This document shows positions 43,498-52,481 of a stretch of DNA of 64,000 nucleotides, piece after piece. The notes beneath the pieces were generated by a model. That model was not told the DNA's origin. It did no database searches and worked only from the letters and a program-made list of their open reading frames with translations. A program made the position numbers and the translations under genes. The first letter of the stretch is position 1. Every line of letters begins with the position of its first letter. Source of the DNA: Betaproteobacteria bacterium UKL13-2 (lineage in GTDB: Bacteria; Pseudomonadota; Gammaproteobacteria; Burkholderiales; Usitatibacteraceae); assembly GCA_001602455.1 (NCBI GenBank), contig CP012157.1, forward strand, positions 2,661,733-2,725,732. Direction: 5' to 3'.

Positions 43498-45095
43498 AAA
43501 CCTGCGGCGTGTCCATCCTTGCGATGATCCGACCCGGCAATATAGCCACTGTCAGTACGCCAGATGAGTTGTGCACCACCAAAGGCGAAATTCACCGCTT
43601 CCGCTACGGCCAAACGATGCCCTTTTGCTTGCAATGCCTGCCCAATAGAGGCCTCCAATGCTTGTTCAAGGCCAATGGTTCCATCAGCGTTAACAATCCA
43701 GCGCGGCGCATCGGACGCCGTTTGCGGATTCTGTCCATAGTCACGAATACGTGTGAGCATTTGTACATGTCCCTGCGGTTGCATATGTCCACCCATCACG
43801 CCGAATGACATCAATGGCGCACCGTCTGCGCCTGACAAGAATGCCGGGATGATGGTTTGATATGGCCGCTTATTCGGCGCGACGAGATTGGGGTGGCCCG
43901 GCGTACGCACAAAGCCATGTCCGCGATTTTGCAAACTGATGCCGGTGCCCGGCACCACTACGCCCGCGCCAAAACCCATGTAATTTGATTGAATCAAACT
44001 CACCATCATGCCGCTGGCGTCCGCAGTGGTCAGATAGACCGTGCCGCCCTGCGTCGGGATACCGAAGGTCGGCGCACCCGCACGCGACATATCGATCAGC
44101 GCCGCACGCGACTTCAAATATGTTCGGTCGAGCAATTGCTTGACATCAATATCCATCGCGGCAGGGTCAGCGATATAGCGATAAGCGTCGGCAAAAGCCA
44201 GTTTCATGGCTTCAAGCTGTAAATGAATACTGTCTAATGAATCAACTGGGTATTGCGCTAGATTGCAGTGCTCCAAAATACCTAGGCATAAAAGTGCCGC
44301 CAGTCCTTGCCCATTCGGCGGAATCTCATATAGACGAACATCGCGGTAGCCCACTGAGATAGGCTCCACCCAATCGGCACGATGGTTCGCAAAATCTGCC
44401 AAGGTATGTACGCCGCCCAACGCATGTGAATGCGCCACCATTTTTTCCGCCAAACGACCACGGTAGAAGCTCTCGCCCTTTGTTGCGGCGATATCTTCAA
44501 GCGTTGTCGCTTGATCTTCATATACCCATTGCGTACCAGCATTGGGGGGAGCGCCGTCTCGTACAAACTCCCGCTTGAAATCAGGCTCCTCAATCATCTG
44601 CGCTTGTCGCGCCCAGCTCGCCGCAGTGATCGGCGATACCAAGTGCCCACGACGCGCATAGCCAATTGCCGCTGCGAATAGCGACTCGAATGGTAGCTTG
44701 CCAAACTTTTTAGACAGCGCTACCCATTGTGACACCGCCCCTGGGATCGTGACGCTATCAATGCCACGCACCGGCATGGTTGTTAAACTCGGATACTTCG
44801 AGGCGATGTACTCAGGCGTCCAAGCCGCGGGCGAGCGACCCGATGCATTTAACCCATGCAGGCGATCCCCATCCCAAATAAGGGAAAAGCCATCTGAGCC
44901 AATGCCATTGGACGTCGGCTCGACCACGGTGAGCGTAATCGCTGCGGCGATTGCGGCATCTACTGCATTGCCACCCTGCTGTAGCATCGACATACCGGCT
45001 TGCGTCGCCAGTGGCTGAGAGGTCGCAACGATGTTCGATGCCATCACCGGCATACGTTGCGATGCATATGGAAACTCATATCGAAACGGCATCAT
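43494..45095 (-). CDS. Gamma-glutamyltransferase family protein
   Basis: 533 residues, N-terminal nucleophile hydrolase of the GGT family (YwrD-like cytosolic branch; no signal peptide). Motifs include GMSMLQQGGNAVDAAIAAAI, PTSNGIGSDGF and the processing region QGGTVYLTTADASGMMVSLI, where the Thr becomes the nucleophile of the small subunit after self-cleavage. It could hydrolyse gamma-glutamyl compounds or act on oxamate- or acylase-type substrates. The start overlaps the small upstream gene by ATGA. Confidence 0.9.
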   Translation of the reverse strand: MMPFRYEFPYASQRMPVMASNIVATSQPLATQAGMSMLQQGGNAVDAAIAAAITLTVVEPTSNGIGSDGFSLIWDGDRLHGLNASGRSPAAWTPEYIASKYPSLTTMPVRGIDSVTIPGAVSQWVALSKKFGKLPFESLFAAAIGYARRGHLVSPITAASWARQAQMIEEPDFKREFVRDGAPPNAGTQWVYEDQATTLEDIAATKGESFYRGRLAEKMVAHSHALGGVHTLADFANHRADWVEPISVGYRDVRLYEIPPNGQGLAALLCLGILEHCNLAQYPVDSLDSIHLQLEAMKLAFADAYRYIADPAAMDIDVKQLLDRTYLKSRAALIDMSRAGAPTFGIPTQGGTVYLTTADASGMMVSLIQSNYMGFGAGVVVPGTGISLQNRGHGFVRTPGHPNLVAPNKRPYQTIIPAFLSGADGAPLMSFGVMGGHMQPQGHVQMLTRIRDYGQNPQTASDAPRWIVNADGTIGLEQALEASIGQALQAKGHRLAVAEAVNFAFGGAQLIWRTDSGYIAGSDHRKDGHAAGF

Positions 45096-45274
45096 TTGGC
45101 GTCGCTTTCTGAAGAGTTATTAGCCTGCCATTGCTTGAGACTTCGCTCGTACTCCCAAAGCTCTTCTTCGTAGATATCCATCACGCAAGGGATGCAGCCC
45201 GTTCCGCAACATTCATGCGGCTCAGGTTTACGCGGTGGCTTTAGTGGAAAGAGATTGACGTTTTGGGTATTCAT
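45092..45274 (-). CDS. Small Oxidored-like cysteine-rich protein
   Basis: 60 residues with PPRKPEPHECCGTGCIPCVM followed by DIYEEELWEYE, the Oxidored-like domain (PF09791: P-P-x-P...CCG-x-GC-x-x-CV...Y...EL). Its function is not known. Its ATG directly follows the T-run of a terminator, so no ribosome binding site can be seen. It overlaps the gamma-glutamyltransferase gene by 4 bases. Confidence 0.85.
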   Translation of the reverse strand: MNTQNVNLFPLKPPRKPEPHECCGTGCIPCVMDIYEEELWEYERSLKQWQANNSSESDAK

Positions 45275-45302
45275 AAAAAATCACGTAGTGTTTACGTGAT
45301 TT
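45275..45302 (-). terminator. Terminator of the tct genes abutting the next start codon
   Basis: AAATCACGTA (45278-45287) pairs perfectly with TACGTGATTT (45293-45302). On the minus strand the stem is followed by a run of six or more T that ends at the ATG at 45274. It should end transcripts from tctB-tctA. Confidence 0.8.
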
Positions 45303-45371
45303 TACGGGAGCACAGGCCTACTGGATGCGGGTGATGAAGCACCACAACCCCAACACCCCACCGCCCCATGC

Positions 45372-46877
45372 TCAGTCCTCGACAAACGCTTCTTCGCGTT
45401 TTTTTCGGATTGCCGGGAGTGCAATGACCACCAGCAGCAGCACTGAAATACCGAGCAGCGTCGCAGATAGTGGCCGCGTCAGGAAAGTCGTCGCATCACC
45501 ACGCGAGAGCAACATCGCACGGCGCAGATTCTCTTCCATCATTGGCCCCAAGATAAAGCCCAAGAGCAATGGTGCTGGCTCGCAGTCGAGCTTCACGAAC
45601 AAATAACCCACCATGCCAAATACGGCAGTGACCACAACATCAAACGGACTGTTCGAGAGCGAATACACACCGATACAACAAAACACCAAAATCGCCGGAT
45701 AGAGCAAACGATAAGGCACAGTCAGGAGCTTAATCCACATACCGATCAGCGGCAGATTGAGAATCACCAACATCAGGTTGCCGATCCACATCGATACGAT
45801 CATGCCCCAAAACAACTGCGGCTTTTCGCTCATGACTTGTGGGCCAGGTTGGATTCCCTGAATGATCATCGCGCCCACCATCAACGCCATCACCGGGTTT
45901 GGTGGAATACCCAAGGTCAAGAGCGGGATAAAGGATGTTTGCGCGGCCGCATTGTTGGCCGATTCCGGCGCTGCAACACCACGAATATCTCCCTTACCAA
46001 ACTGAGAAGAGTCTTTTGCGATTTTCTTCTCAAAAGTGTAAGCGGAGAACGATGCGAGTACCGCACCGCCTCCCGGTAAGATACCGAGCAAAGAGCCAAG
46101 ACCGGTACCACGAAGAACTGCTGGGAACGCTTCTTTAATGTCCTGCATGGTTGGGAGTAAGCGCCCCACCTTATTGACAAAAATTTCGCGTTCTTCGCCC
46201 TGCTCTAAGTTCTTGATAATCTCGGCAAAACCAAAAACACCCATGGCCACGGCCACAAAACCAATGCCATCGGAGAGTTCAGGAATCGAGAAGTTGAACC
46301 GTGCCATACCCGAATTCACATCGGTACCAACCAAGCCTAGCAGCAGGCCGAGCAAGATCATCGCAATCGCCTTAATCACCGAGCCGTGCGCCAACACAAC
46401 CGCAGCAATCAGCCCCAAGGTCATGAGCGAGAAGTATTCGGCTGGACCAAACTTAAACGCGATCTCAGCCAGTGGCGGCGCCGCCGCAGCAAGCAGCAAT
46501 GTCGCCACACAACCAGAAAAGAATGACCCCAACGCAGCAATACCAAGCGCTGCACCGGCGCGGCCTTTGCGCGCCATTTGGTACCCATCGAGCGCGGTGA
46601 CCACACTCGATGACTCCCCAGGGATGTTGACCAAAATGGCGGTAGTAGAGCCGCCGTATTGTGCGCCGTAGTAAATACCAGCGAGCATGATGAGCGACAA
46701 CTCAGGCTTCAATGTGAATGTGGCCGGCAACAACATGGCGATGGTCGCCACGGGCCCAATGCCAGGCAACACACCGATCAGCGTGCCCAACAGGCAGCCG
46801 ATTAAACAGTACATCAATGCTTCTGGCGTAAACGCGACGCTAAAGCCCAAGGCGAGATTGGAGAGTAGTGCTTCCAT
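45372..46877 (-). CDS. tctA: Tripartite tricarboxylate transporter, large membrane subunit TctA
   Basis: 501 residues and about 11-12 membrane helices. Family motifs are GCLLGTLIGVLPGIGPVATI, YYGAQYGGSTTAILVNIPGE and GILPGGGAVLASF. It forms the transport channel for citrate-like or other carboxylates with TctB and a periplasmic TctC. The small subunit gene is 13 bases upstream. No tctC lies in this window. Confidence 0.93.
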   Translation of the reverse strand: MEALLSNLALGFSVAFTPEALMYCLIGCLLGTLIGVLPGIGPVATIAMLLPATFTLKPELSLIMLAGIYYGAQYGGSTTAILVNIPGESSSVVTALDGYQMARKGRAGAALGIAALGSFFSGCVATLLLAAAAPPLAEIAFKFGPAEYFSLMTLGLIAAVVLAHGSVIKAIAMILLGLLLGLVGTDVNSGMARFNFSIPELSDGIGFVAVAMGVFGFAEIIKNLEQGEEREIFVNKVGRLLPTMQDIKEAFPAVLRGTGLGSLLGILPGGGAVLASFSAYTFEKKIAKDSSQFGKGDIRGVAAPESANNAAAQTSFIPLLTLGIPPNPVMALMVGAMIIQGIQPGPQVMSEKPQLFWGMIVSMWIGNLMLVILNLPLIGMWIKLLTVPYRLLYPAILVFCCIGVYSLSNSPFDVVVTAVFGMVGYLFVKLDCEPAPLLLGFILGPMMEENLRRAMLLSRGDATTFLTRPLSATLLGISVLLLVVIALPAIRKKREEAFVED

Positions 46878-46890
46878 TGATGTCCTCTCC

Positions 46891-47349
46891 TTAACCCAAA
46901 AATTGTGGCCAGATCGGAAACGGTAACTTCAACCCGTACACGAACACGCCGATGGAGCCGATGGAGAGAATTACGCCGGCAATCAATTGCTCTTTTAATT
47001 TGAATTCGTGCCCCCCAAACGCCGATATCATCACCAGCACAATGATCGCCAGTGCGAGTCCGATCAATTTGACGGTCAGACCAAAAACAATAACAGCCCC
47101 AAGAATCCATACAATCGGTCGCCACGCCAGTGCGCTAACACGCTCACCATCGGCGACGAATGACTTGAACAAAATCACTAGGCCAAGCACACCAAGTAAA
47201 AGTCCAAGCACGAACGGAAAGTATCCAGGTCCCATCCGGCTTGCCGTACCCATTGGGTAATCGTAGACCTTAACGATCACGGCAAACGCAAAACCAATGG
47301 CCGCAAACATAATGCCGGACCAAAAGTCTTTCGGGTTACGTAGATGCAT
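46891..47349 (-). CDS. tctB: Tripartite tricarboxylate transporter, small membrane subunit TctB
   Basis: 152 residues with four membrane helices. The conserved opening is FWSGIMFAAIGFAFAVI followed by YPMGTASRMGPGYFPFVLG, the TctB signature. First gene of the pair with tctA. Confidence 0.9.
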   Translation of the reverse strand: MHLRNPKDFWSGIMFAAIGFAFAVIVKVYDYPMGTASRMGPGYFPFVLGLLLGVLGLVILFKSFVADGERVSALAWRPIVWILGAVIVFGLTVKLIGLALAIIVLVMISAFGGHEFKLKEQLIAGVILSIGSIGVFVYGLKLPFPIWPQFLG

Positions 47350-47503
47350 GACTCCTCCTTACGTTTAACGCGATACTACTGTTTGAATTCTTAAATTGAT
47401 TGTAACCGTATTCTTATACTCTCTGGTCAAACTTACAACACACTGACGCCACACCGCTCACTCACCAGATCCCGTCCCCGCGCACGACCTTAAGGGTTGC
47501 GCC

Positions 47504-48547
47504 GTGCGGGAACCTAACTTTCTTCGCTCGAAGTACGGTGGTCGCTCTATCCAAACCGAGCCAGAGGTTGCCCGATCAATGAGATTGTCCGATGTCGCGC
47601 AGCGCGATGCGATAATCGCAACGATGCGCGAACATAAAAACCTTAGCGCTCCTTCGGCGCCACGTCCGCTGGACCCTAAACCAAATTGGCTCACGCTTGC
47701 GCCCGCGAGCTTTGTGATTCTGTGGAGCACGGGCTTTATCGGGATGCGCCTCGGTGAGCCATTCGCCGAGCCATTCACTTTCATGGCGTTACGAATGGCC
47801 ATTGTGGTGGCCATCCTGCTCATTGCCGCGTGGTGGTTTCGCGCACCTTGGCCGGCCAACCGCCGCGAAGTCTCTCATGCGGCGCTTGCCGGCTTGCTGG
47901 TACACGCCACTTATCTATCGGGCGTGTTGTATGCCATCTCGTTAAAGTTGCCACTCGCATACACGGCCCTTATCGCTGGTTTGCAGCCGATTTTGTCGGC
48001 CGTCGCCGCTAACGCACTAATGGGCGAGCGCTTATCACGCCGACAATGGCTGGGGATGCTGTTCGGCTTAGCGGGGGTACTTTTGGTCATCGCCTCGAAG
48101 TGGACGGCAGGAGAAATCTCAGTTGCCGCACTCACCTCCGCCATCGTTGGGTTGCTCGGCATTACTGCCGGAACGCTCTATCAAAAGCGCTACTGCTCAA
48201 CGATGGACTTACGCACCAGCGGCGTGATTCAGTACTCGGCGACGGGTCTTGTCTTGTTCGCATTTGCCCTGCTGTTTGAAACTCGCGTTGTTCAATGGAC
48301 GCCACAGTTTGCGTTTGCATTAGGTTGGCTGGCGATCGTGCTGTCATTAGGTGCGATTTCGCTCCTTTACGTGATGATCCGCCACGGCGCGACGGCAAAA
48401 GTCGCGAGTTTGTTTTTCTTGACACCATCAGTCACCGCCATCATGGCCTACGCGCTGTTTGGCGAATCGCTTTCTGCGTTGGCCATTGGCGGTCTCGCCG
48501 TCTCGGCAATCGGCGTCGCACTCGTCACACGAAAGGGGCGCTCTTAA
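47504..48547 (+). CDS. EamA/DMT family transporter
   Basis: 347 residues with two EamA repeats and about ten helices: PASFVILWSTGFIGMRLG, then ALPLAYTALIAGLQPIL-type segments, and SLFFLTPSVTAIMAYALFGE in the second half. Probable exporter of metabolites; substrate unknown. A GTG at 47504 with TAAGGG 8 bases upstream is taken as the start; ATGs at 47579 and 47624 would remove a 25-40 residue extension that other family members lack. Confidence 0.88.
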   Translation: MREPNFLRSKYGGRSIQTEPEVARSMRLSDVAQRDAIIATMREHKNLSAPSAPRPLDPKPNWLTLAPASFVILWSTGFIGMRLGEPFAEPFTFMALRMAIVVAILLIAAWWFRAPWPANRREVSHAALAGLLVHATYLSGVLYAISLKLPLAYTALIAGLQPILSAVAANALMGERLSRRQWLGMLFGLAGVLLVIASKWTAGEISVAALTSAIVGLLGITAGTLYQKRYCSTMDLRTSGVIQYSATGLVLFAFALLFETRVVQWTPQFAFALGWLAIVLSLGAISLLYVMIRHGATAKVASLFFLTPSVTAIMAYALFGESLSALAIGGLAVSAIGVALVTRKGRS

Positions 48548-48574
48548 AACCTAATATCGGCAAGCGTTTCCAAG

Positions 48575-48605
48575 CATAAATGCTTCAAACTGCCCGTCAA
48601 TAGGC
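48575..48605. repeat. Short hairpin repeat also found inside dnaE2
   Basis: AAGCATAAATGCTT hairpin followed by CAAACTGCCCGTCAATAGG; the same tail follows a hairpin at 37020-37055. Confidence 0.6.
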
Positions 48606-48687
48606 GAGTTTCAAATTTCACAAGACGTTGATATAAATTCAGGCCTGATAAACTGCCATCATTCCCACAAGGTAAGGGTAGAAGCCC

Positions 48688-49242
48688 ATGAGAACCACAG
48701 AAGAACTCCTGACCCAATATGCCGCGTACCACCGCGACCGCCGCAACATCGCCACACATTTTCTCGGTGTGCCGATCATTGTCTTCTCGGTCATCCTCGG
48801 CTTCGCCCAGATTCTGGTCGGTCCGATCCATCTGGGCTGGGTGCTGGTGCTCACCGCATCCGCCTACTACCTGTCACTTGATCGTCAACTCGGTCTGCTG
48901 ATGTTTGGATTTTTGGCACTATGTGCGGTCGTCGCGTCGGTCGTGTCGTTCAAGACGGGTTGGGTGACTGGGCTGGGCATCGCGGTCGTTTTGTTTGTGG
49001 TGGGTTGGGCGATTCAGTTCGTAGGCCATCAGTACGAGGGCCTTAAGCCAGCGTTTGTCGATGACCTGATCGGGTTGGCGGTGGGGCCATTATTCGTGCT
49101 TGTCGAGTTTCTGTTTCTGTTAAAAATGCGGCAGGATCTCAAGCGTTATATCGAAACGCGCGTCGGCCCGACACTGGCCGCACGAAACGGGCAGCCTTTG
49201 ACACCGGGGCAGCCGACCACCAAGCCAGTCACAACATCATAG
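48688..49242 (+). CDS. DUF962 (Mpo1-like) membrane protein
   Basis: 184 residues with about four membrane helices. Family motifs are YAAYHRDRRNIATHFLGVP and FVGHQYEGLKPAFVDD (with the GH motif), ending IGLAVGPLFVLVEFLF. DUF962 proteins relate to yeast Mpo1, which needs iron to shorten 2-hydroxy fatty acids. Second DUF962-like gene of the window (the other is at 7515). GTAAGGG lies before the ATG. Confidence 0.9.
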   Translation: MRTTEELLTQYAAYHRDRRNIATHFLGVPIIVFSVILGFAQILVGPIHLGWVLVLTASAYYLSLDRQLGLLMFGFLALCAVVASVVSFKTGWVTGLGIAVVLFVVGWAIQFVGHQYEGLKPAFVDDLIGLAVGPLFVLVEFLFLLKMRQDLKRYIETRVGPTLAARNGQPLTPGQPTTKPVTTS

Positions 49243-49263
49243 CCATCGTCGGCTCGAATAAAC

Positions 49264-50274
49264 ATGTCACCAACGTCCTCATCTTCGAGTCAAGCCTTGA
49301 ACGAAAACAAGCATTCCAATCACAGTGGCTCGACACCAGACTCTCCCGCAATGACCGGCGACTCCGGGATATACGATGTGGCGCAGCGCGAGCTGACAAC
49401 TGTTCGCGACTTGCTGCGATTTGCGGTGAGCCAGTTTATCGAGCAGAAGCTCTTCTTCGGTCACGGCTCGTCAAATGCCTACGACGAAGCGGTATATCTG
49501 GTGCTCAATACCTTGCACTTGCCGCTTGATCACCTTGAGCCATTTCTCGATGCGCGTCTGACCAGCGTAGAGCGCGATGCCCTGCTTGGGGTCATCGAGC
49601 GCCGCGTACGTGAGCGCGTTCCTGCCGCCTATCTGACCCATCAAGCGTGGTTAGGTGATTACAAGTTTTATGTCGATAAACGCGTGCTCGTGCCGCGTTC
49701 ATTTATTGCCGAGCTAATGCGCGACGACCTCGCGCCGTGGATCGAAAATCCACGCGGTGTTGGTCGCGTTCTTGACCTCTGTACCGGCTCAGGCTGTCTG
49801 GCTATTTTGGCCGCGCTTTCGTTTCCGCACGCCACGGTCGATGCGGTTGATGCGTCACTCGATGCATTGGAAGTGGCCAAGAAAAACGTCTGTGACTACG
49901 CCCTCGACGACCGCATCAACCTAATCGCATCGGACATGTATGAGTCACTTGGCGCGAAGCAATACGACATCATCATTAGCAACCCACCGTATGTGTCGGC
50001 GACATCGATGGAACGCTTGCCTGAGGAATACCGTCGTGAACCTGAAATGGCCCTTGCCTCAGGCGAAGACGGGCTAGATCATGTGAGAACGATCATGGCA
50101 GATGCCGCAAAACACCTATATGCCAATGGCCTGCTGGTGGTCGAAGTCGGCTTTAATCGCGAAGGTGTAGAGCGCGTGTTTTCAACACTGCCGCTGATCT
50201 GGGCTGAAACAAGTGTTGGCGACGAAGTGGTATTCATCATTGATCGTGAGAGCCTTGTTGCAGCGCAGTCGTAA
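49264..50274 (+). CDS. prmB: Ribosomal protein L3 N5-glutamine methyltransferase PrmB
   Basis: 336 residues. The helical N-terminal domain and SAM domain (RVLDLCTGSGCLAILAA) are followed by the NPPY motif (ISNPPYVSATSMERLPEEYR), where PEYR-type residues distinguish PrmB from PrmC. Methylates a glutamine in L3. The first about 30 residues are Ser-rich and not conserved, so an internal start at 49351 (MTGDSG) is possible. Confidence 0.93.
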   Translation: MSPTSSSSSQALNENKHSNHSGSTPDSPAMTGDSGIYDVAQRELTTVRDLLRFAVSQFIEQKLFFGHGSSNAYDEAVYLVLNTLHLPLDHLEPFLDARLTSVERDALLGVIERRVRERVPAAYLTHQAWLGDYKFYVDKRVLVPRSFIAELMRDDLAPWIENPRGVGRVLDLCTGSGCLAILAALSFPHATVDAVDASLDALEVAKKNVCDYALDDRINLIASDMYESLGAKQYDIIISNPPYVSATSMERLPEEYRREPEMALASGEDGLDHVRTIMADAAKHLYANGLLVVEVGFNREGVERVFSTLPLIWAETSVGDEVVFIIDRESLVAAQS

Positions 50275-50317
50275 AGTCGATAGCCCTGCGTCATTTTGGC
50301 AACTACATAGTGACTCA

Positions 50318-50378
50318 CCTGAATACTTCACAGCTCGCTGATTCGAAGCCGCAGGCGACCTATGAAGTATTCAGGCTA
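50318..50378. repeat. Dispersed intergenic repeat, copy E (paired heads)
   Basis: CCTGAATACTTCA (50318-50330) and its reverse complement TGAAGTATTCAGG with CTAG flank a GC-rich core. It lies between prmB and rluB and its right end supplies the TAG stop of rluB. It can fold into a bidirectional terminator-like hairpin. Confidence 0.75.
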
Positions 50379-52481
50379 GAGCGCACTGCCCTGACCGCCA
50401 CCCTGTGGCCCAGGCTTTGAGCCGCCCTTACGTCGACGAGAGCGACGGTGTGGCTCAGGGCGACGCGGATTCCCTGTCGGCGGGCGTGCCTCACTAGACC
50501 GATGAATCACAGCCGATGTTGGCGAAACAATTCGGTTCCCGATTGAATCATCGATATCGTCATAGACTGGTTCTCGCGGAACTGACGTAATCGCATTACC
50601 AATACTGTCCTCATCAAAAGCCGCGCCAGTCGAACGTAGCCCAATATCTGAACCCGATTGCCGATCACCGCGACCACGGCGACCGCTGCGCTTACGGCCG
50701 CGTCCGGGTTCGCGTAGAAGCCCAGCCGATTCGACAGCCACTTCGGCTGGCGTATCGCCCTCTGGCGCAATCGTATTGGCGGGCAAGATGTTGGCATCGC
50801 GCTTGCCGCGTCCGCGACGACCGCGACCGCGACGAACACGTTCTGCTGGCGACGAGGCGTCTGCCTCACCCGCTGGCTGAGCACGAGAGTTTTCCAGCTT
50901 GTCGGCACCCGCAATTTCAGCCGAACCTGCGCCTGCTGCAACCGCGCCATCACTCACGCCATCCATGGCGCGCCCACGACGCGGCACAGGCACCGGACGA
51001 GCCGGACCATTGGTTGGCAACTGTCCAATCGGCCCTTCTGTCTCCATGCCAACCCAGCGTAGGACGGCACGTGCCTGACTCGGATCAAGCTCAAGCATAC
51101 GGCCGCGTGTCAGGCGAGGCGGCAATCCAATCTTGCCAAATCGGATGCGCATCAAACGCGAGACCGTCAAGCCGACGGCCTCGAACATCTTACGAACTTC
51201 ACGATTACGTCCCTCACGCAACACGACGTGATACCACTGATTGACACCCTCACCACCGCGCTTGTCGATGGTGTCAAATTTGGCCGGGCGATTTTCAACC
51301 AGCTCGTCGGCTTCGTCGGATTCTTCATCGGGCTCCGCTGTGATCGACACGCCAGACAACAACTGCTGCGTCTGCTCGTCGGTCAGCTCACCGAGAATTC
51401 GCACCGCGTACTCCCGTTCAACTTCATATCGAGGGTGCATCAGTCGATTCGCGAGTTCACCGCTCGTGGTGAAAATCAGTAGCCCAGAAGTGTTGATGTC
51501 GAGACGACCGACCGACATCCACTTGCCGTTTTCAACGCGCGGCAAATTATCGAACACCGTAATACGATTACCCGGATCGTTGGTCGTCACGATCTCACCC
51601 TCGGGCTTGTGATAGAGCAGTACGCGTGGCAATTCTTCACTGAACTTCAACTTCACGAGACGATGATCAATCATCACCGCATCGGTTGGCGACACGCTTG
51701 TTCCGGTGGTGGCAACGATGCCATTCACCATCACGCGACCCGAGGAAATCATGATTTCCATATCGCGCCGCGAACCGTGCCCCGACTGCGCGAGCACCTT
51801 ATGCAATCGCTCGCGCTTAATGTGCGCTTCTTTTGCCAGCGCCTCTGCAAACTGGCCTGACTTCGACTCATCCCCCCAACGTCGCGTCTCTGCGACCTCA
51901 GAAATAAGGCGGGAACCCGCTACCGCGTTGCCTGCCGATGGCGCACGAAATGGCGTTTTCTTGCCGCCACGAGTCTTGCGCGGGCGTGACGGCCGGGCAC
52001 GTCCGTCACCGAGCGAGTTGCCCGCACCTGCGGCGGGTCCTGAACTATCAATAAAAACTGGTTGAGCGCCCGCGACACCGCCCCTTGCCTTGCCTTTGCG
52101 ACGGGCGTCGCGATCGCGTCCGCGACCCACGCCCGGCACCGGTGCGCCCATCGTGTTGCCGTCCACAGGCACGCCAGGTACCCTTGGTGTGCCCCTCGTA
52201 TCTTTTTTCCCTGCGCCACGAGGCCCGCGGGCTTGACCTGCCGACGCACGGGCACGATTGCCACGACCGTCTGCGGCACCGCGTACACCTGCCTTGCCGC
52301 CTTTGCCACCAATTCGATTACCACGGTTATCCGCCGCACCATCTTTGCCCCCGGCTTTTCCGCGCTTGCGTTTGCCACGACCCGAAGGATCAATGGCTTC
52401 GATGACCTCTTTTTCTTCGCCGATATAGCGACCATCAACATATCCACGCGCCGCAACGCGTACAACGACCCTTTTGGTCAT
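50376..52481 (-). CDS. rluB: 23S rRNA pseudouridine synthase RluB with long basic tails
   Basis: 701 residues against about 290 in E. coli. The S4 domain (LHKVLAQSGHGSRRDMEIMI) is followed by the catalytic core GRLDINTSGLLIFTTSG (Asp) and REGRNREVRKMFEAVGL. The flanking regions of about 220 and 220 residues are rich in Gly, Arg, Lys and Ala, low in complexity, and probably bind RNA or ribosomes. It overlaps scpB by ATGA (52478-52481), the usual scpA-scpB-rluB order. Its stop codon lies in a repeat copy. Confidence 0.93.
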   Translation of the reverse strand: MTKRVVVRVAARGYVDGRYIGEEKEVIEAIDPSGRGKRKRGKAGGKDGAADNRGNRIGGKGGKAGVRGAADGRGNRARASAGQARGPRGAGKKDTRGTPRVPGVPVDGNTMGAPVPGVGRGRDRDARRKGKARGGVAGAQPVFIDSSGPAAGAGNSLGDGRARPSRPRKTRGGKKTPFRAPSAGNAVAGSRLISEVAETRRWGDESKSGQFAEALAKEAHIKRERLHKVLAQSGHGSRRDMEIMISSGRVMVNGIVATTGTSVSPTDAVMIDHRLVKLKFSEELPRVLLYHKPEGEIVTTNDPGNRITVFDNLPRVENGKWMSVGRLDINTSGLLIFTTSGELANRLMHPRYEVEREYAVRILGELTDEQTQQLLSGVSITAEPDEESDEADELVENRPAKFDTIDKRGGEGVNQWYHVVLREGRNREVRKMFEAVGLTVSRLMRIRFGKIGLPPRLTRGRMLELDPSQARAVLRWVGMETEGPIGQLPTNGPARPVPVPRRGRAMDGVSDGAVAAGAGSAEIAGADKLENSRAQPAGEADASSPAERVRRGRGRRGRGKRDANILPANTIAPEGDTPAEVAVESAGLLREPGRGRKRSGRRGRGDRQSGSDIGLRSTGAAFDEDSIGNAITSVPREPVYDDIDDSIGNRIVSPTSAVIHRSSEARPPTGNPRRPEPHRRSRRRKGGSKPGPQGGGQGSAL

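Noticed and set aside
45325-46671. Ser/Pro-rich open frames opposite tctA
   Set aside because: Antisense of a multi-helix membrane protein; no independent support.
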